From assembly GCF_004786035.1 (NCBI RefSeq), contig NZ_CP035088.1, positions 6,161,001 through 6,225,000 on the forward strand: a DNA stretch of 64,000 nucleotides, given 5' to 3'. This stretch comes from Pseudomonas viciae (GTDB lineage: Bacteria > Pseudomonadota > Gammaproteobacteria > Pseudomonadales > Pseudomonadaceae). Positions 25,982 to 35,242 of the stretch are shown here, piece by piece (positions within the stretch are counted from its first letter, which is position 1; every line of letters starts with the position of its first letter). The notes beneath the pieces were generated by a model, which worked only from the letters and a program-made list of their open reading frames with translations, ran no database searches and was not told where the DNA came from. A program made the position numbers and the translations under genes.

Positions 25982-28042
25982 TTAGAAATCCTTGCACAGC
26001 CGCAAAGCGTCGTAGATGGCGGCGTGGGTATTACGCTGGGCCACACAGTCGCCAATGCGGAACAGCAGGTAGCCCTCGCCGCTCTGCTCCAGGCACGGTT
26101 GCGGCTTGATCGCGAACAGGGCTTCGACGTCGATCTGGCCCTTGTTGCGCGAACCTTCCTTGAGCGCGTAGTAGATCTCTTCGTCCGGACGCACGCCGTT
26201 TTCCACCACCACCTGGTCCACCACGCGCTCTTCCTTGGCACCGGTGTATTCGTTCTCCAGCACCGCCACCAGCTTGTCGCCTTCGCGGTAGACCTTCTCC
26301 AGCATCATGTCCCCGGTCATGATCACTTCCTTGGGGTACATGCTGCGGTAGTAAGTGGGGAACGAGGTCCCGCCAATCGCCACGCCCGGCTTGATGTCGT
26401 CGGTGACGATCTCGACCTGGCTGCCCTTGTCGGCGAGGAAGTCGGCCACCGACATGCCGGTGAATTCGCAAATGGTGTCGTAGACCAGCACGTTCTTGCC
26501 TGGCGCGACCTTGCCGTCGAGCACGTCCCAACTGCTGACCACCAGCCCCTCGGCGGCGCCCCAGTGCTCGTTCTGCTCCAGGTTTGGATGCCCACCGACG
26601 GCCAGCACCACCACGTCCGGACGCAGGTCCATGATGGTCGCCGCGTCAGCCGCCACGCCCAGGCGCAGGTCGACTTTCAACCGCGCCAGTTCCAGTTGGA
26701 ACCAGCGGGTGATACCGGCGATCTGGTCCCGTTGCGGGGCTTTCGAGGCCGTAGTGATCTGCCCACCGATGAATTCTTTCTTCTCGAACAGGGTCACGTC
26801 GTGCCCGCGCTCGGCGGCTACCCGCGCCGCTTCCATCCCGGCCGGGCCGGCACCGACCACCACCACCTTGCGTTTCGGCCCGGTGGACTTCTCGATGATG
26901 TGCGGCACGCCCATGTATTCACGGGAGGTCGCGGCGTTCTGGATGCACAGCACGTCCAGACCCTGGTACTGACGGTCGATGCAGTAGTTGGCGCCGACAC
27001 ACTGTTTGATCTGGTCGATCTGGCCCATCTTGATCTTGGCGATCAGGTGCGGGTCGGCAATGTGCGCGCGAGTCATGCCGACCATGTCGACGTACCCGCC
27101 CTCCAGAATCCGCGTGGCCTGGTTCGGGTCCTTGATGTTCTGCGCGTGCAGCACCGGGACCTTGACCACTTCCTTGATACCGGCGGCCAGGTGCAGGAAC
27201 GGCTCCGGTGGATAACTCATGTTCGGGATGACGTTGGCCAGGGTGTTGTGGGTGTCGCAACCCGAGCCCACCACGCCGATGAAGTCCAGCATGCCGGTGT
27301 CATCGTAATACTTGGCGATCTGCTTCATGTCCTCGTGGGACAAGCCGTCCGGGTGGAACTCGTCACCGCAGATGCGCATGCCCACGCAGAAGTCGTCACC
27401 GACCTCGGCGCGCACGGCCTTCAACACTTCCAGGCCGAACTTCATGCGGCCTTCGAAGGTGCCGCCCCATTCGTCGGTACGCTTGTTGACCCGCGGGCTC
27501 CAGAACTGGTCGATCATGTGCTGGTGCACGGCCGACAGCTCGACGCCGTCCAGGCCACCGGCCTTGGCGCGCTTGGCGGCGCTGGCGTAGTTGCCGATCA
27601 CCCGCCAGATTTCTTCCGGCTCGATGGTCTTGCAAGTGGCGCGGTGCACCGGCTCACGCACGCCGGACGGCGACATCAGAGTCGGCCAGTTGAAGCCGTC
27701 CCAACGTGAGCGCCGGCCCATGTGGGTAATCTGGATCATGATCTTGGCGCCATGCTTGTGCATGGCGTCGGCCAGGTTCTGGAAGTGCGGGATGATGCGG
27801 TCGGTGGACAGGTTCACCGAACTCCACCATTCCTGCGGGCTGTCGATGGCAACCACGGACGAGCCACCACAGATCGCCAGGCCGATGCCGCCCTTGGCCT
27901 TCTCTTCGTAATACTTCACGTACCGATCGGTGGTCATGCCGCCGTCGGTGGCGTAAACCTCGGCGTGGGCGGTGCTGAGCACGCGGTTGCGGATGGTCAG
28001 TTTGCCGATCTGGATCGGCTGGAACATTGCTTCAAAAGCCAT
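25982..28042 (-). CDS. dgcA: Dimethylglycine demethylase flavoprotein subunit
   Basis: 686 residues. Two-part enzyme like trimethylamine dehydrogenase: an old-yellow-enzyme TIM barrel with FMN (1-340), an iron-sulfur linker, then an FAD/NAD-type domain beginning VVVVGAGPAGMEAARVAAERG. It turns dimethylglycine into sarcosine. The linker reads CVGANYC with Cys348 and Cys354 and a later Cys366; the position equal to the second cluster Cys of the family is Ala351, so a ligand appears to be missing. Start 15 bp after the stop of the DUF5943-like gene. Order matches P. aeruginosa dgcAB. Confidence 0.94.
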   Translation of the reverse strand: MAFEAMFQPIQIGKLTIRNRVLSTAHAEVYATDGGMTTDRYVKYYEEKAKGGIGLAICGGSSVVAIDSPQEWWSSVNLSTDRIIPHFQNLADAMHKHGAKIMIQITHMGRRSRWDGFNWPTLMSPSGVREPVHRATCKTIEPEEIWRVIGNYASAAKRAKAGGLDGVELSAVHQHMIDQFWSPRVNKRTDEWGGTFEGRMKFGLEVLKAVRAEVGDDFCVGMRICGDEFHPDGLSHEDMKQIAKYYDDTGMLDFIGVVGSGCDTHNTLANVIPNMSYPPEPFLHLAAGIKEVVKVPVLHAQNIKDPNQATRILEGGYVDMVGMTRAHIADPHLIAKIKMGQIDQIKQCVGANYCIDRQYQGLDVLCIQNAATSREYMGVPHIIEKSTGPKRKVVVVGAGPAGMEAARVAAERGHDVTLFEKKEFIGGQITTASKAPQRDQIAGITRWFQLELARLKVDLRLGVAADAATIMDLRPDVVVLAVGGHPNLEQNEHWGAAEGLVVSSWDVLDGKVAPGKNVLVYDTICEFTGMSVADFLADKGSQVEIVTDDIKPGVAIGGTSFPTYYRSMYPKEVIMTGDMMLEKVYREGDKLVAVLENEYTGAKEERVVDQVVVENGVRPDEEIYYALKEGSRNKGQIDVEALFAIKPQPCLEQSGEGYLLFRIGDCVAQRNTHAAIYDALRLCKDF

Positions 28043-28057
28043 GGCGCGATCCTCGAC

Positions 28058-28588
28058 TTACAACGGCTTGACGATGAACAGGCCGTCGTCGTGGCCTTCT
28101 TCGGAACCGCCGTAGACCTGCTCGGCCACGGTGCGGATCGAACTGCCGCGGGCGGCAAGGATCTGGTCCATGGCGCCGGCGAACCAGCCGGTGAACATGT
28201 AGTCGACCTTGCGTCCGACCTTGCCGTACACATAGACGAACGCCGAGTGTTCGAGCTTGACGCTGGCGGTGCCTTTGTCGAGGTCGATGTCCTGGATCTT
28301 GAACAGGCCCCAACCGCGCTGGGACAGGCGCTTCATGTAGTGCTCGAACACCGCGACACCTTCCAGACCGTGGCACTCGGCTTCTTTTTCACACCAGTGC
28401 CAGGCGGATTTGTAGCCGGCCTTGTAGAGAATCTCGGCGTAGGCCTCGGCGCCCAGCACTTCTTCGATGCCCATGTGGTTATTGACGAAAAAGTGACGCG
28501 GCACGTAGAGCATCGGCAAGGCGTCGGAGGTCCAGACACCGGTTTCGCTGTCGACTTCGATAGGCAGTTGCGGGGCGATTTTGGCCAT
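28058..28588 (-). CDS. DgcA-linked conserved protein (V4R/DUF5943-like)
   Basis: 176 residues, no signal peptide or membrane segment. Sequence looks like the small 4-vinyl-reductase-type domain proteins (WCEKEAECHGLEGVAVFEHY; a Gly-rich WFAGAMDQILAARG). It lies between the dipeptidase and dgcA on the same strand with short gaps, a place kept in P. aeruginosa (from memory PA5397), so a part in dimethylglycine breakdown is likely. No catalytic function can be assigned from sequence. Confidence 0.75.
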   Translation of the reverse strand: MAKIAPQLPIEVDSETGVWTSDALPMLYVPRHFFVNNHMGIEEVLGAEAYAEILYKAGYKSAWHWCEKEAECHGLEGVAVFEHYMKRLSQRGWGLFKIQDIDLDKGTASVKLEHSAFVYVYGKVGRKVDYMFTGWFAGAMDQILAARGSSIRTVAEQVYGGSEEGHDDGLFIVKPL

Positions 28589-28666
28589 GAAAACTTGACT
28601 CCGGAAATTCGTGGTGTGCCTGCGGCGCAGATGACCGCAGGTAAAGGATTCAGCGGTGCGGCGGCG

Positions 28667-29644
28667 TTATTCGCCCCAGACGTCTTTGAGGACGTTGACC
28701 CAGTTCTCGCCCATGATCTTGCGTACCACCCGCTCAGGATGGCCGCGCTTGAGCAGCGTCTCGGTGAGGTTCGGGAACTCGCCCACGGTGCGGATGCCCA
28801 GGGGGTTGATGATCTTGCCGAAGCTGGTCAGACGACGGGCGTAGCCCTTGTCGTGGGTCAGCATTTCGAAGAAGTCCTGGCCGTGGCCCTGGGTGAAGTC
28901 GGTGCCGATGCCGATGGCGTCCTCGCCCACGATGTTCATGGTGTATTCGATGGCTTCGGCGTAATCGTCGATGGTCGAATCGATGCCCTTGGCCAGGAAC
29001 GGCGCGAACATGGTCACACCGACGAAACCGCCGTGGTCGGCGATGAACTTCAGTTCTTCATCGGATTTGTTGCGCGGGTGCTCTTTCAGGCCGGACGGCA
29101 GGCAGTGGGAATAGCACACCGGTTTCTTCGATTCGAGGATGACTTCTTCGGACGTCTTGGAACCGACGTGGGACAGGTCGCACATGATGCCGACCCGGTT
29201 CATCTCGGCGACGATTTCGCGACCGAAGCCCGACAGGCCGCCGTCACGCTCGTAGCAACCGGTGCCGACCAGGTTCTGGGTGTTGTAGCACATCTGCACC
29301 ACACCCACGCCCAGCTGCTTGAAGATCTCGACGTAGCCGAGCTGGTCTTCGAAAGCGTGGGCGTTCTGGAAACCGAAGATGATGCCGGTCTTGCCCTGTT
29401 CCTTGGCACGACGGATGTCGGCGGTGGTTTTCACCGGGATCACCAGGTCGCTGTTCTCGCGGATCAGTTTCTGGCTGGCGACGATGTTGTTGATGGTGGC
29501 CTGGAAACCTTCCCACACCGACACGGTGCAGTTGGCTGCAGTCAGGCCGCCCTTGCGCATGTCTTCGAACAGGTCGCGGTTCCACTTGGCAATGATCAGC
29601 CCGTCGATAACGATGCTGTCGGCGTGCAATTGCGCTGGGCTCAT
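28667..29644 (-). CDS. Membrane dipeptidase family M19 (renal dipeptidase-like)
   Basis: 325 residues. M19 fold with the metal-site region CDLSHVG and the later CYSHCLPSGLKEHPRN and GIGTDFTQGHG segments. Members hydrolyse dipeptides; the one in this locus is kept beside dgcA in P. aeruginosa and may act on an unusual peptide or betaine-related compound. ATG at 29644 (MSPAQLHADSIVIDG) follows AAGGGGA; 45 further open codons upstream lie in the promoter. First gene of the minus-strand dimethylglycine operon. Confidence 0.88.
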   Translation of the reverse strand: MSPAQLHADSIVIDGLIIAKWNRDLFEDMRKGGLTAANCTVSVWEGFQATINNIVASQKLIRENSDLVIPVKTTADIRRAKEQGKTGIIFGFQNAHAFEDQLGYVEIFKQLGVGVVQMCYNTQNLVGTGCYERDGGLSGFGREIVAEMNRVGIMCDLSHVGSKTSEEVILESKKPVCYSHCLPSGLKEHPRNKSDEELKFIADHGGFVGVTMFAPFLAKGIDSTIDDYAEAIEYTMNIVGEDAIGIGTDFTQGHGQDFFEMLTHDKGYARRLTSFGKIINPLGIRTVGEFPNLTETLLKRGHPERVVRKIMGENWVNVLKDVWGE

Positions 29645-29879
29645 CAGGCAGTCCCCTTTTGTCAGCGATTCATGCGCCGAATCGTGTGCCGGCGCTTTGG
29701 GGCCAGCATATGCCTGAGGGCCGTGGCGACCGGGTGCAAAAACGACAGGGGAATTGCCGAAAGCGTCAATCCGCGACAAAGGGCTATGGTCGACCCACCC
29801 TACCCGTCTGTTCTTTACCCCAGGCTTACGCCAGAATCCGCCGCATCACTGGCTTTCACTGGACTTGAGCGGCGACGCA
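29645..29879. promoter_or_regulatory. Divergent promoter region of the dimethylglycine operon and the lprI-like gene
   Basis: 235 bp without a gene. The minus-strand operon is a known GbdR target in P. aeruginosa. Several CGAC cores occur (29727, 29743, 29774) but without the 20-21 bp spacing seen before gbcA and choX. Confidence 0.45.
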
Positions 29880-30281
29880 ATGAAATCAATCTTCCTGGCT
29901 TTGGCACTGATCAGCACCGTCGCACACGCGACCGAAGACACCGAACCAAACCCCTGCGACGCCGTGGAAAACGACGTCCAGACCCTGGCCTGCTCGGCCT
30001 ACGGCAAAACCGCCGCCGAACAACTGCTCAATGAAAACCTGCAGAGCCTCTTCGAGCGCCTGCAAACCCGCTACGCCAGCGACAAGGCCCAACTCAGCGA
30101 CATCACCAGCAAGATCAAGGCCGCCCAACAACTCTGGCAAAAACAGCGCGACGCCGACTGTGCCATCGCCGCCTTCCCGGCCAAACCCGGCAGCGAAGCC
30201 TACAAAATCGCCGAAAACGACTGCATGGCCCAGGTGAGCGACGATCGGTCGGAGTTTTTGGAGTCGATTGGGCAGGAGTGA
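29880..30281 (+). CDS. Exported LprI/DUF1311-like protein
   Basis: 133 residues. A signal peptide, MKSIFLALALISTVAHA, precedes a mature part with the pattern of the lysozyme-inhibitor LprI N-terminal family: NPCDAVENDVQTLACSAYGKTAAEQLLNENLQ, QQLWQKQRDADC and AENDCMAQ, with four Cys likely forming disulfides. The binding site is weak. Role inferred as periplasmic, perhaps lysozyme inhibition; most members are uncharacterised. Confidence 0.78.
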   Translation: MKSIFLALALISTVAHATEDTEPNPCDAVENDVQTLACSAYGKTAAEQLLNENLQSLFERLQTRYASDKAQLSDITSKIKAAQQLWQKQRDADCAIAAFPAKPGSEAYKIAENDCMAQVSDDRSEFLESIGQE

Positions 30282-30338
30282 TGCGTCAGGAGCCGTTCCG
30301 CGCGGTAAGCTGCGTGCATCATCGGTAAAGGGACTCAC

Positions 30339-30755
30339 ATGAAAACCTGCGGCATCGAAATCAAAGGCAGCGAAGCGATCATCGCCGTGGCCTCACTGGA
30401 TCAACAGACGCTGACCCATATCGTCCTCAACACCAAGAAAATCGCCCTGGACGACGATGACGAAGCCGCCAACGTCAAGGCCTTCGCCGCTCAGGTGCAG
30501 GCGTTCGTGGTGGATAACGGTATCGAACGCATCGCCATCAAGAAGCGCAGCAAGAAAGGTGAGTTCGCCGGAGGGCCGACGACGTTCAAGATCGAAGGAG
30601 TGTTCCAGTTGCTGGAAGGTTGCGAGGTGACACTACTGTCGCCGCAGACCATCAACGCGCAGAGCAAAAAGCATGACTTCGCCCCGCCGGCGACGCTGAA
30701 CAAGTATCAGCATGAGGCTTATAAGGCAGCATGTTCGGCGCTGGTGAAGAAATAG
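30339..30755 (+). CDS. DUF3010 family protein
   Basis: 138 residues, cytoplasmic. MKTCGIEIKGSEAIIAVASLD at the start and KKRSKKGEFAGGPTTFKIEGVFQL in the middle fit the DUF3010 family, whose RNase H-like fold is suggested but whose function is not known. AAGGGA ribosome binding site. It stands alone, 57 bp after the lprI-like gene. Confidence 0.82.
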   Translation: MKTCGIEIKGSEAIIAVASLDQQTLTHIVLNTKKIALDDDDEAANVKAFAAQVQAFVVDNGIERIAIKKRSKKGEFAGGPTTFKIEGVFQLLEGCEVTLLSPQTINAQSKKHDFAPPATLNKYQHEAYKAACSALVKK

Positions 30756-30843
30756 ACCTTTCCAACCGGACACAGTACCTGTGGCGAGGGAGCGCCCAGG
30801 CTCCTTAGCATCTTGGCCGACACCTCCAGCTTCGAATCGGTGA

Positions 30844-30906
30844 GTTTTATACTCAATTATGACGACAGGTATAATTTATAGGCGCGAGCATAATTGAGTA
30901 TAAAAC
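30844..30906. promoter_or_regulatory. Perfect 18-bp inverted repeat around a -10 box, with no gene attached
   Basis: Arms GTTTTATACTCAATTATG (30844-30861) and its exact complement (30889-30906) enclose 27 bp holding TATAAT at 30870-30875. A TTATAC hexamer 17 bp upstream lies inside the left arm. Very AT-rich. It lies between the ends of convergent DUF3010 and cdhR genes, so it drives no visible gene; a terminator role is possible but there is no T-run. Confidence 0.6.
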
Positions 30907-30910
30907 CCTG

Positions 30911-31870
30911 TCAAACCAGCTCCCGTCCATCCCCCTGCCGCCGCCGATCCTCCCGTGGGCAGCGCGCGAACCGTGCTCGATAGCTGCGAGTGAAGTACGA
31001 CGGTGATTCAAAACCGCAGGCAATGCTCACCTCCAAAACGCTCATGTCGGTCTGGCGCAGCAATTGCCGGGCCTTTTCCAGGCGCAGGCGCAGGTAGAAA
31101 TTGCTCGGAGTGTCGTTCAGGTGCAGGCGGAACAGGCGTTCGAGTTGACGGCGGGTCACGCCAATGGACTCGGCCAGTTCAAGGGTGCTCAAGGGCGGCT
31201 CGCTGTGGGTTTCCATCTCGCCGATGACGTGCACCAACTTCTTGTTGCGAATGCCGTAGCGGCTGGCGATTTCCATGCGCTGGTGGTCTTTGCGCGGACG
31301 GATGCGGCCGAGCACGAACTGCTCGCTGACCTGAATCGCCAATTCGGCACCGTGGGCCTGGCCGATCAGGTCGAGCATCAGGTCGATGGACGCGGTGCCA
31401 CCGGCGCAGGTAATGCGTCGACGGTCGATTTCAAACAGCTCCTGGGTCACGCTCAGCTGTGGATAAGATTCCTTGAACGCCTCGATCGCTTCCCAGTGCA
31501 GGGTCACGCGGTGCCCTTCCAGCAGGCCCGCCTCGGCCAGGACCACACTGCCGGTGTCGATACCGCCCAGGGTCACACCTTCGTTGTCCAGCCGATGCAG
31601 CCAACGCTCCAGGGCCGGGGTGGCGAACTTCAGCGGTTCGAATCCCGCCACCACCCAGAGGGTCGCGCCCTTCTTCAGCGGTTCCAGCGCGGCATCGGCG
31701 TTGACCGACATGCCATTGCTCGCCAGCACCGCTCCGCCATCGGCACTCAACACATGCCAGCGATACAGCTCGCCGCGAAAACGATTGGCCACCCGCAACG
31801 GCTCGATGGCCGAAATGAAGCCGATGGCTGAAAAGCCCGGCATCAACAAGAAATAGAAATCCTGGGACAT
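30911..31870 (-). CDS. cdhR: Carnitine catabolism regulator, GlxA/AraC family
   Basis: 319 residues. A DJ-1/PfpI-like ligand domain (FYFLLMPGFSAIGFISAIEPLRVANRF onward) is followed by an AraC-type HTH near 215-310 (TLELAESIGVTRRQLERLFR and EVSIACGFESPSYFTRSYR). Divergent from caiX-cdhCAB. CdhR activates that operon in answer to carnitine in P. aeruginosa, and gene order is the same. The ATG at 31870 fits the family; a much longer open frame would run through the promoter and oppose caiX. Confidence 0.93.
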   Translation of the reverse strand: MSQDFYFLLMPGFSAIGFISAIEPLRVANRFRGELYRWHVLSADGGAVLASNGMSVNADAALEPLKKGATLWVVAGFEPLKFATPALERWLHRLDNEGVTLGGIDTGSVVLAEAGLLEGHRVTLHWEAIEAFKESYPQLSVTQELFEIDRRRITCAGGTASIDLMLDLIGQAHGAELAIQVSEQFVLGRIRPRKDHQRMEIASRYGIRNKKLVHVIGEMETHSEPPLSTLELAESIGVTRRQLERLFRLHLNDTPSNFYLRLRLEKARQLLRQTDMSVLEVSIACGFESPSYFTRSYRARFARCPREDRRRQGDGRELV

Positions 31871-32090
31871 GGAGCGCACTCGGTTAGCGGGTAGCGTGCG
31901 GATCTTGATACGCCAGTTGCAAGGGCTGTTCAAGCGCTGGAGGCCTCTATTCGTGAAACAGGACACCAGGTCGCCGCAGTGCAAGAGCACGTCGCCGCTG
32001 TGCGTTTTGCCGAGCGTAGGGCTGCGTAACTTGGCATCACCGGCGCACAGACACCGGACCCCATAACAATAAGCTGCCGAGGAACCCGAC
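31871..32090. promoter_or_regulatory. Divergent cdhR/caiX promoter region
   Basis: 220 bp, no gene. Expected to hold the CdhR operator. No clear repeat or hairpin was picked out by eye. Confidence 0.5.
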
Positions 32091-33035
32091 ATGAAACGAC
32101 TGATCAGCTCCTGCGTCCTTGCTCTCAGCGGTACCGCTTTCCTGAATGGCGTCGCCATGGCGGCCGCGCCCGCCGCATGCCAGAACGTGCGCCTTGGCGT
32201 GGTCAACTGGACCGACGTCATCGCCACCAGCGCCCTGACCCAGGTGATGCTCGATGGCCTCGGCTACAAGACCAAGCAAACCAGCGCCTCCCAGCAAATC
32301 ATCTTCGCCGGCATCCGCGACCAGCGCCTGGATCTGTTCCTGGGTTACTGGAACCCGCTGATGACCCAGACCATCACCCCGTTCGTCGAGGCCAAGCAGG
32401 TCAAGGTGCTGGAACAACCCAGCCTCAAGGACGCTCGCGCAACCCTGGCCGTGCCGACTTACCTGGCCGACAAAGGCCTGAAGACCTTCGCCGACATCGC
32501 CAAGTTCGAGAAGGAACTGGGCGGCAAGATCTACGGCATCGAACCGGGCTCCGGGGCCAATACCCAGATCAAGGCCATGATCGCCAAGAACCAGTTCGGC
32601 CTGGGCAAATTCCAGCTGGTGGAGTCCAGCGAGGCCGGCATGCTCGCCGCCGTGGACCGCGCCGTGCGGCGCAAGGAAGCCGTGGTGTTCTTTGGCTGGG
32701 CGCCGCACCCGATGAACGTCAACGTGCAAATGACCTACCTCACCGGCAGCGACGACGCCCTTGGCCCGAACGAAGGCATGGCCACCGTGTGGACCGTCAC
32801 CGCGCCAGACTACGCCCAGCAATGCCCGAACGTGGGTCGCTTGCTGAGCAACCTGACGTTCAGCGCTGAAGATGAAAGCCGGATGATGCAGCCGCTGCTG
32901 GATCACAAGGACCCGCTCGAATCGGCCAAGCAATGGCTCAAGGATCACCCGCAAGACAAGCAGCGCTGGCTCGAAGGCGTGACCACCTTCGACGGCAAGC
33001 CCGCTGCCGACAACCTGAAACTGACCAGCAACTGA
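32091..33035 (+). CDS. caiX: Carnitine-binding periplasmic protein
   Basis: 314 residues. Signal peptide MKRLISSCVLALSGTAFLNGVAMAA, then an OpuAC/ProX-type binding fold: VNWTDVIATSALTQVMLDGLGYK, DLFLGYWNP and VFFGWAPHPMNVN, with Trp residues that in this family cage the quaternary amine. CaiX delivers carnitine to the ChoWV core transporter in Pseudomonas. It resembles ChoX encoded at 41154. First gene of the carnitine operon. Confidence 0.93.
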   Translation: MKRLISSCVLALSGTAFLNGVAMAAAPAACQNVRLGVVNWTDVIATSALTQVMLDGLGYKTKQTSASQQIIFAGIRDQRLDLFLGYWNPLMTQTITPFVEAKQVKVLEQPSLKDARATLAVPTYLADKGLKTFADIAKFEKELGGKIYGIEPGSGANTQIKAMIAKNQFGLGKFQLVESSEAGMLAAVDRAVRRKEAVVFFGWAPHPMNVNVQMTYLTGSDDALGPNEGMATVWTVTAPDYAQQCPNVGRLLSNLTFSAEDESRMMQPLLDHKDPLESAKQWLKDHPQDKQRWLEGVTTFDGKPAADNLKLTSN

Positions 33036-33106
33036 ACAACCGTTATCCATCTGCGCAGCGCCAAACGGCTGCGCAGTGACTTACCACGCCTGAAGGAATC
33101 CGCACC

Positions 33107-33994
33107 ATGAACCACGACGTCATCATCACCTGCGCACTCACCGGTGCTGGCGACACGACCGCCAAGAGCCCTCACGTACCGGTCACCCCGAAACAGATCG
33201 CCGCGGCCGCCGTTGAAGCCGCGAAGGCCGGGGCCACGGTGGTCCACTGCCACGTTCGCGACCCGCAGACCGGCAAGTTCAGCCGTGACGTGGCGCTGTA
33301 CCGCGAAGTGATGGAGCGCATCCGTGAGGCGGACGTCGACATCATCGTCAACCTCACCGCCGGCATGGGCGGCGACCTGGAGATCGGTGGCGGCGAAAAC
33401 CCGATGGAGTTCGGCCCCAACACCGACCTGGTGGGCCCGCTGACTCGCCTGGCTCACGTCGAGGAGCTGTTGCCGGAAATCTGCACCCTGGATTGCGGCA
33501 CCCTGAACTTCGGCGACGGCGACACCATTTACGTCTCCACACCGGCGCAACTGCGGGCCGGTGCCAAGCGCATCACCGAATTGGGGGTCAAGGCCGAGCT
33601 GGAAATCTTCGACACCGGCCACCTGTGGTTCGCCAAACAACTGATCAAGGAAGGCCTGCTGGACAACCCGCTGTTCCAGCTCTGCCTGGGCATCCCGTGG
33701 GGCGCACCGGCCGACACCACCACCATGAAAGCCATGGTCGACAACCTGCCGGCGGACGCCGTGTGGGCCGGCTTCGGCATCGGCCGCATGCAAATGCCGA
33801 TGGCGGCCCAGGCCGTGCTGTTGGGTGGCAACGTGCGGGTCGGACTGGAGGACAACCTGTGGCTGGACAAGGGCGTGCTCGCCACCAACGGCCAACTGGT
33901 GGAGCGCGCCGGCGAAATCCTCAGCCGCCTGGGGGCACGCGTGCTCACGCCAGCTGAGGGGCGCAAGAAGATGGGCCTGACCCAGCGCGGCTAA
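33107..33994 (+). CDS. cdhC: 3-dehydrocarnitine cleavage enzyme (BKACE family)
   Basis: 295 residues. Beta-keto acid cleavage enzyme fold with the zinc His pair in VVHCHVRDP (His47 and His49). It takes 3-dehydrocarnitine and acetyl-CoA to betainyl-CoA and acetoacetate. It follows caiX by 71 bp with a Shine-Dalgarno-like GAAGGAA just upstream. The next gene, cdhA, makes its substrate, which fixes the assignment among the many BKACE activities. Confidence 0.93.
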   Translation: MNHDVIITCALTGAGDTTAKSPHVPVTPKQIAAAAVEAAKAGATVVHCHVRDPQTGKFSRDVALYREVMERIREADVDIIVNLTAGMGGDLEIGGGENPMEFGPNTDLVGPLTRLAHVEELLPEICTLDCGTLNFGDGDTIYVSTPAQLRAGAKRITELGVKAELEIFDTGHLWFAKQLIKEGLLDNPLFQLCLGIPWGAPADTTTMKAMVDNLPADAVWAGFGIGRMQMPMAAQAVLLGGNVRVGLEDNLWLDKGVLATNGQLVERAGEILSRLGARVLTPAEGRKKMGLTQRG

Positions 33995-34023
33995 ATCGAC
34001 ACCTCCTCCTTTTGGAAAAAGGC

Positions 34024-34116
34024 CTGTGGGAGTAAGGCTTGCCCGCGATGACGGTGTGTCAGTCGACATCAACGTTGAATGCAACGCCGCCATCGCGGGC
34101 AAGCCTTGCTCCCACA
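34024..34116. repeat. REP doublet, GGCTTGCCCGCGATG variant
   Basis: Inverted copies at 34024-34049 and 34091-34116 between cdhC and cdhA. Confidence 0.88.
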
Positions 34117-34149
34117 AGTGATCAGCGATCTCTTTTCAGGAAATCACCC

Positions 34150-35115
34150 ATGAGTTTCATCACCGACATCAAAACCTTCGCCGCCCTGGGCAGCGGTGTG
34201 ATCGGCAGCGGCTGGGTCAGCCGCGCCCTGGCCCATGGCCTGGACGTCGTCGCCTGGGACCCGGCACCGGGCGCCGAAGCGGCGCTGCGCAAACGCGTTG
34301 CCAACGCCTGGGGCGCACTGGAGAAACAGGGCCTGGCGCCCGGCGCCTCGCAGGATCGGCTGCGCTTTGTCGCGACCATCGAAGAATGCGTGCGCGACGC
34401 CGACTTCATCCAGGAAAGCGCCCCCGAGCGCCTGGAACTGAAACTTGAGCTGCACGCTCAGATCAGCGCCGCCGCCAAGCCGAACGCGCTGATCGGCTCC
34501 AGCACTTCGGGGCTGCTGCCAAGCGAATTCTACGAAGGCTCCACCCACCCGGAACGCTGCGTGGTCGGGCACCCGTTCAACCCGGTCTACCTGTTGCCAC
34601 TGGTGGAAGTCGTGGGCGGTAAAAACACCGCGCCAGAAGCGGTGCAGGCGGCGATGAAAGTCTACGAATCCCTCGGCATGCGGCCACTGCATGTACGCAA
34701 GGAAGTACCCGGTTTCATCGCCGACCGCCTGCTTGAAGCGCTGTGGCGCGAAGCCCTGCACCTGGTCAACGATGGGGTGGCAACCACCGGGGAAATCGAT
34801 GACGCCATCCGTTTTGGTGCCGGGTTGCGTTGGTCGTTCATGGGCACGTTCCTGACCTACACCCTGGCTGGCGGCGATGCCGGAATGCGCCACTTCATGG
34901 CCCAGTTCGGCCCGGCATTGCAGTTGCCGTGGACTTACCTGCCAGCACCGGAACTGACCGAGAAGCTGATCGACGATGTAGTGGAAGGGACCAGCGAGCA
35001 ACTGGGCAGTCACAGCATTTCGGCGCTGGAGCGCTATCGTGATGATTGCCTGCTGGCAGTGCTGGAAGCGGTGAAAACCACCAAGGCCAAACACGGAATG
35101 TCTTTCACTGAATAA
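34150..35115 (+). CDS. cdhA: L-carnitine 3-dehydrogenase
   Basis: 321 residues. 3-hydroxyacyl-CoA dehydrogenase-type fold; the NAD motif is GSGVIG at 14-19. [22 protein letters not shown] and [18 protein letters not shown] are family segments. Oxidises carnitine to 3-dehydrocarnitine with NAD. Start at [14 protein letters not shown] with CAGGAAA upstream; a longer frame would cross a REP element and is not used. Confidence 0.94.
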   Translation: MSFITDIKTFAALGSGVIGSGWVSRALAHGLDVVAWDPAPGAEAALRKRVANAWGALEKQGLAPGASQDRLRFVATIEECVRDADFIQESAPERLELKLELHAQISAAAKPNALIGSSTSGLLPSEFYEGSTHPERCVVGHPFNPVYLLPLVEVVGGKNTAPEAVQAAMKVYESLGMRPLHVRKEVPGFIADRLLEALWREALHLVNDGVATTGEIDDAIRFGAGLRWSFMGTFLTYTLAGGDAGMRHFMAQFGPALQLPWTYLPAPELTEKLIDDVVEGTSEQLGSHSISALERYRDDCLLAVLEAVKTTKAKHGMSFTE

Positions 35116-35119
35116 CCCC

Positions 35120-35212
35120 CTGTGGGAGCGGGCTTGCTCGCGAAGAGGCCAGTACATCCGCTAAATATCCTGCGGTAGATACACCACCTTCGCGAGCAAG
35201 CCCGCTCTCACA
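35120..35212. repeat. REP doublet (REPIN)
   Basis: Inverted copies at 35120-35144 and 35188-35212 between cdhA and cdhB. Confidence 0.9.
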
Positions 35213-35242
35213 TGAACCCCAATCTTCTGCTGGATCGTCATC

